Assembly: GCA_020073615.1 (NCBI GenBank)
Contig: JAIQEX010000001.1
Span: 96,670 to 160,669, forward strand
DNA from: Terriglobia bacterium
GTDB lineage: Bacteria; Acidobacteriota; Terriglobia; Bryobacterales; Bryobacteraceae
Direction: 5' to 3'
DNA: 64,000 bases
The translations under genes and the position numbers were made by a program. Within the stretch, counting starts at the first letter, position 1; each line of letters starts with the position of its first letter. Below are positions 61,323 through 64,000 of this stretch, in pieces. Below the pieces are notes generated by a model that saw only the letters and a program-made list of their open reading frames with translations, ran no database searches and had not been told where the DNA came from.

Positions 61323-62285
61323 ATGGCTCTCGTGGGCATCGCCCGCCTGGCTTCCCAAAGCGAACTGCTCGAAGCCAAGCGCTCCGTCCAGTATTTCGAA
61401 ATTCAGGCGCGCAGCATCCTCAACCGCACCAAACCCAACATGCCGTTTCAGTGGACCATCAATCCCTACCGCGGCTGCGAGTTCGGCTGCAAATACTGCT
61501 ATGCCCGCTATGCGCACGAGTTCATGGAATTGGATGCCGCCGAGTTCGAAGACAAGATCTACGCCAAATCCGCGGCGGCCCACCTGCTGCGGCAGGAGCT
61601 GGCGCAAGCCGCCCGCTCCAGCCATATCGCCATCGGCACCGCCACCGATCCCTACCAGCCCGCCGAGCGGCGCTTTCGCCGCACGCGCGCCATCCTCGAA
61701 GTCTTCGCGCGCGAGAGCGGCCGCTTCCTCGGCATCACCACCAAGTCCGACCTCGTCGTGCGCGATCTCGACCTGCTCGGCGAGATCGCGCGCCGCAACG
61801 TGCTCGGCGTCAACCTCACCATCACCACGCTCGATGAGAAACTGGCGCGCCTGCTCGAGCCGCGCGCGCCCACGCCCGCACTCCGCCTCGCCACCGTGCG
61901 CCGGCTGAGCGCCGCGGGGATCTGCGTGGCCGTTTTTCCCAACCCCATCATGCCCGGTATCACCGATGGCGAACGCGCGCTCGACCGTCTCGCCCAGGCC
62001 GCGCGCGATCACGGGGCGCTCTCCTTCGGCGGCGGACCGCTCTTCCTGATGCCCACTGCCCGCAAGATATTCTTCCCGTTCCTCGAGCGCGAATTTCCCC
62101 AACTGGCCGCGCGCTATCGCGAACTCTACGCCCGTGGCGCGTACCTGGGCAGGGGATACAAGGACGAACTGCGCGCGCGCGTGGTGCGGATTCGCGAACG
62201 GTACGGCCTGGCCTCGGGCGCCATCGAGTACCGCCCCGAATTGTGGGAGGGCGAGGAGCAGGGAGAGCTGTTTCCGCTACAGTGA
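61323..62285 (+). CDS. Radical SAM protein (SPL-like / PA0069-Rv2578c-type)
   Basis: INPYRGCEFGCKYCYARYAHEFMEL; IAIGTATDPYQPAERRFRRTRAILEVFA. Confidence 0.9.
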   Translation: MALVGIARLASQSELLEAKRSVQYFEIQARSILNRTKPNMPFQWTINPYRGCEFGCKYCYARYAHEFMELDAAEFEDKIYAKSAAAHLLRQELAQAARSSHIAIGTATDPYQPAERRFRRTRAILEVFARESGRFLGITTKSDLVVRDLDLLGEIARRNVLGVNLTITTLDEKLARLLEPRAPTPALRLATVRRLSAAGICVAVFPNPIMPGITDGERALDRLAQAARDHGALSFGGGPLFLMPTARKIFFPFLEREFPQLAARYRELYARGAYLGRGYKDELRARVVRIRERYGLASGAIEYRPELWEGEEQGELFPLQ

Positions 62286-62584
62286 AGGCGGGATGGATCT
62301 CGCCCGGAGCGGACGCGCCCGGCAAGCCGCGCCCCGACAATGTCCAAATCGTGTATTTGTCCACGGGAAGGAAGGTTGGGGAGACTGCGCAATGTCTTCG
62401 TGCGCGCACGGAATTCCCCTCGCCCGGCGGGCATTTCTTGGAATTGCACGCTCAGGGAGAGGGCTCCCAAGCACGAAAGCGACCCTGGCCAGGCACTCCC
62501 GGCAATCCCCGACCGCATGTCCCAAGCCGCGTGGTGAGGGTAGAGGGTGCCGTGGTATCCTTTCCACGATCAGCAGGCCGGAGA

Positions 62585-63490
62585 ATGGGAATGACAGGGA
62601 CCGAGAAAACGGATTTTGGGAAAGGTGAACGGAAGTACCAGGTGTTCATCAGCTCTACCTTTGGCGATCTAGCCGGCCAGAGACAAATGGTTCTCGATGC
62701 GGTTATCGATCGTGGCCATATGCCCGTTTCCCTGGAGCGTTTTCCAGCGGCAGACAGCGCGGTGCCGTACGTAATTCAAAAGGCAATCAAAACGAGTCAA
62801 ATCTACATTGTCATCTTGGGATTCCGCTATGGCGCGATGGCAAACGCGGATATTAGCTTCACTCACCTCGAATACCAGAATGCACTCGAACTTGGAAAAA
62901 TCATCGTTGTTCCCTTTCTCCTCGCGGACGACGAAGTTCACGATGGAAGAAGCACGCTCCAGAACCAACTTGAGGAGGATAGGGCTAGTCTCGCTAGACT
63001 CGCAGTGACGACTCCTGAACACAGCAGGCTTAAGCGAGAGGTCGCCTACCTAAAATCCGAGCTGGCTCACGAGAAGAAACTCTGGGAGTTTCGGAAACAG
63101 GTTAGAGAGAACAGATTCTCCCGTCAATTCTCACTGAAAAAGGGTTCCTCCGAACAATTCGGACAGCATATGGTCCTTGCAGCTCTCCTCGAAGCCGAAC
63201 AGGAAGCTGAGCAAAAGAGGATAGCGGGCTGGATTCGAGAGCCTGAAGAGAGTGAACTAGCAGAAGCCGTCGAGGCCGTTTCTCAAAACCGTTTCTTCGT
63301 TGATGTCGTTAGAGCCATGGCGCAGTTCGATCCCCTTGCCCCACGCGTCCGGGATCAGACGGACCAGAAGCAAATAGCTGCGGTTTTTTTCGCTGAGAAG
63401 TATCTTGGGGTGTACAGCAATCATTCTGGCTGGCTCAATCCTTGTGGCGCCGACGCGCCGGACGCGAGCGCTGTCCCTGGAGATTTCTGA
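62585..63490 (+). CDS. DUF4062-domain protein (TIR-like fold, often defence-associated)
   Basis: ERKYQVFISSTFGDLAGQRQMVLDAVIDRGHMPVSLERFPAADSAVPYVIQKAIKTSQIYIVILGFRYGAM...SFTHLEYQNALELGKIIVVPFLL. Confidence 0.85.
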   Translation: MGMTGTEKTDFGKGERKYQVFISSTFGDLAGQRQMVLDAVIDRGHMPVSLERFPAADSAVPYVIQKAIKTSQIYIVILGFRYGAMANADISFTHLEYQNALELGKIIVVPFLLADDEVHDGRSTLQNQLEEDRASLARLAVTTPEHSRLKREVAYLKSELAHEKKLWEFRKQVRENRFSRQFSLKKGSSEQFGQHMVLAALLEAEQEAEQKRIAGWIREPEESELAEAVEAVSQNRFFVDVVRAMAQFDPLAPRVRDQTDQKQIAAVFFAEKYLGVYSNHSGWLNPCGADAPDASAVPGDF

Positions 63491-63492
63491 AT

Positions 63493-63654
63493 ATGGCCCA
63501 CCCATCCCATCGTGAAGACCTTTCGCGTTTCTTGGTTCATCTTACGCGCAAGTACGACAACAGTGCTGCTCAGGATAATCTTATACCTGGATTATGCACA
63601 CGAACAGGGTCCGGGCGCGGGTCCGTTCGGTTGATGCAGTCTGCGTCTGAGTAA
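63493..63654 (+). pseudogene. Truncated ORF after DUF4062 gene, 3' part replaced by mobile-element DNA
   Basis: MAHPSHREDLSRFLVHLTRKYDNSAAQDNLIPGL looks like the N-terminus of a longer protein, then changes to low-complexity coding (CTRTGSGRGSVRLMQSASE*) as the IS-associated sequence begins. Confidence 0.55.
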
Positions 63655-63751
63655 GGTCGTTCGGTTTTTTCGCTGCTCCATTGTAAGCGTTAGAGCAACC
63701 GCACCCTGTTCATTCTCTGGCGCCAGTGATGAACTGGAGGGGTGGACGAAC

Positions 63752-64000
63752 GTAAGCGTCCGATGAACCCCTCTTCCCAAAGGCCGGTCAGGGCTGCATA
63801 GTGGTTTCATGACCGAAACCGTCAGCGAGGAGAAGGCGACCACCAAAAGCGAGCAGTGGCGCGAGCGGCTCACCGCGCAGGAGCGCAGCGGGCTGTCTGT
63901 GAAGGAATTCTGTAAGGGACTGGGGCTCACGGCGTGCACCTTCTACGCTTGGCGCAACCGGCTGCGCGGAGAGGGAGCGGTGCGCTTCGCCTTGGTGGAT
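63752..64000 (+). mobile_element. IS66-family insertion sequence, left end (continues past window)
   Basis: GTAAGCG terminus-like sequence at 63752 (another at 63684) upstream of an IS66 TnpA ORF. Confidence 0.65.
63809..64000 (+). CDS. tnpA: IS66-family accessory protein TnpA, partial (runs off right edge)
   Basis: MTETVSEEKATTKSEQWRERLTAQERSGLSVKEFCKGLGLTACTFYAWRNRLRGEGAVRFALVD, IS66 OrfA pattern. Confidence 0.85.
   Translation, partial: MTETVSEEKATTKSEQWRERLTAQERSGLSVKEFCKGLGLTACTFYAWRNRLRGEGAVRFALVD

Noticed and set aside
1-64000. tRNA, rRNA or CRISPR loci
   Set aside because: None recognised by eye; a tRNAscan/Infernal run would be needed to exclude small RNAs.

Overview
GC-rich bacterial window; SBBP propeller, PEP-CTERM protein and overall gene style suggest an Acidobacteriota (Bryobacter/Solibacter-like) chromosome, by inference only. 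Most of it (about 4-47 kb) is one long surface-polysaccharide locus: GT-C and GT2/GT4 glycosyltransferases, a Wzm/Wzt-type ABC exporter, gmd/fcl (GDP-fucose), a sulfate-activation set (CysD, CysN/C, TauE-like) with a sulfotransferase, a CDP-dideoxyhexose module (rfbF-rfbG-rfbH), then a tightly coupled sugar module (NeuB-like synthase, KdsC-like HAD phosphatase, ThDP enzyme, epimerase, TIM-barrel isomerase, three SDRs, two C-methyltransferases), gmhA and a flippase-like protein. The remainder holds a Gfo/Idh/MocA oxidoreductase, acyl-CoA dehydrogenase, a MeaB/methylmalonyl-CoA epimerase fusion, MTA phosphorylase, a compact Hsp70/GrpE/J-domain/TPR/zinc-ribbon operon, a Mg P-type ATPase, a radical SAM protein, and at the right edge a DUF4062 gene followed by a truncated ORF and an IS66-type tnpA. 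Best candidates for something new: the NeuB-like/HAD/ThDP/SDR/C-methyltransferase sugar module next to rfbFGH, and the mini-Hsp70 operon with an HPPD J-domain and an 881-aa partner. I also found short gene relics at junctions that the ORF track does not show. All family calls come from reading translated sequence, without database searches.
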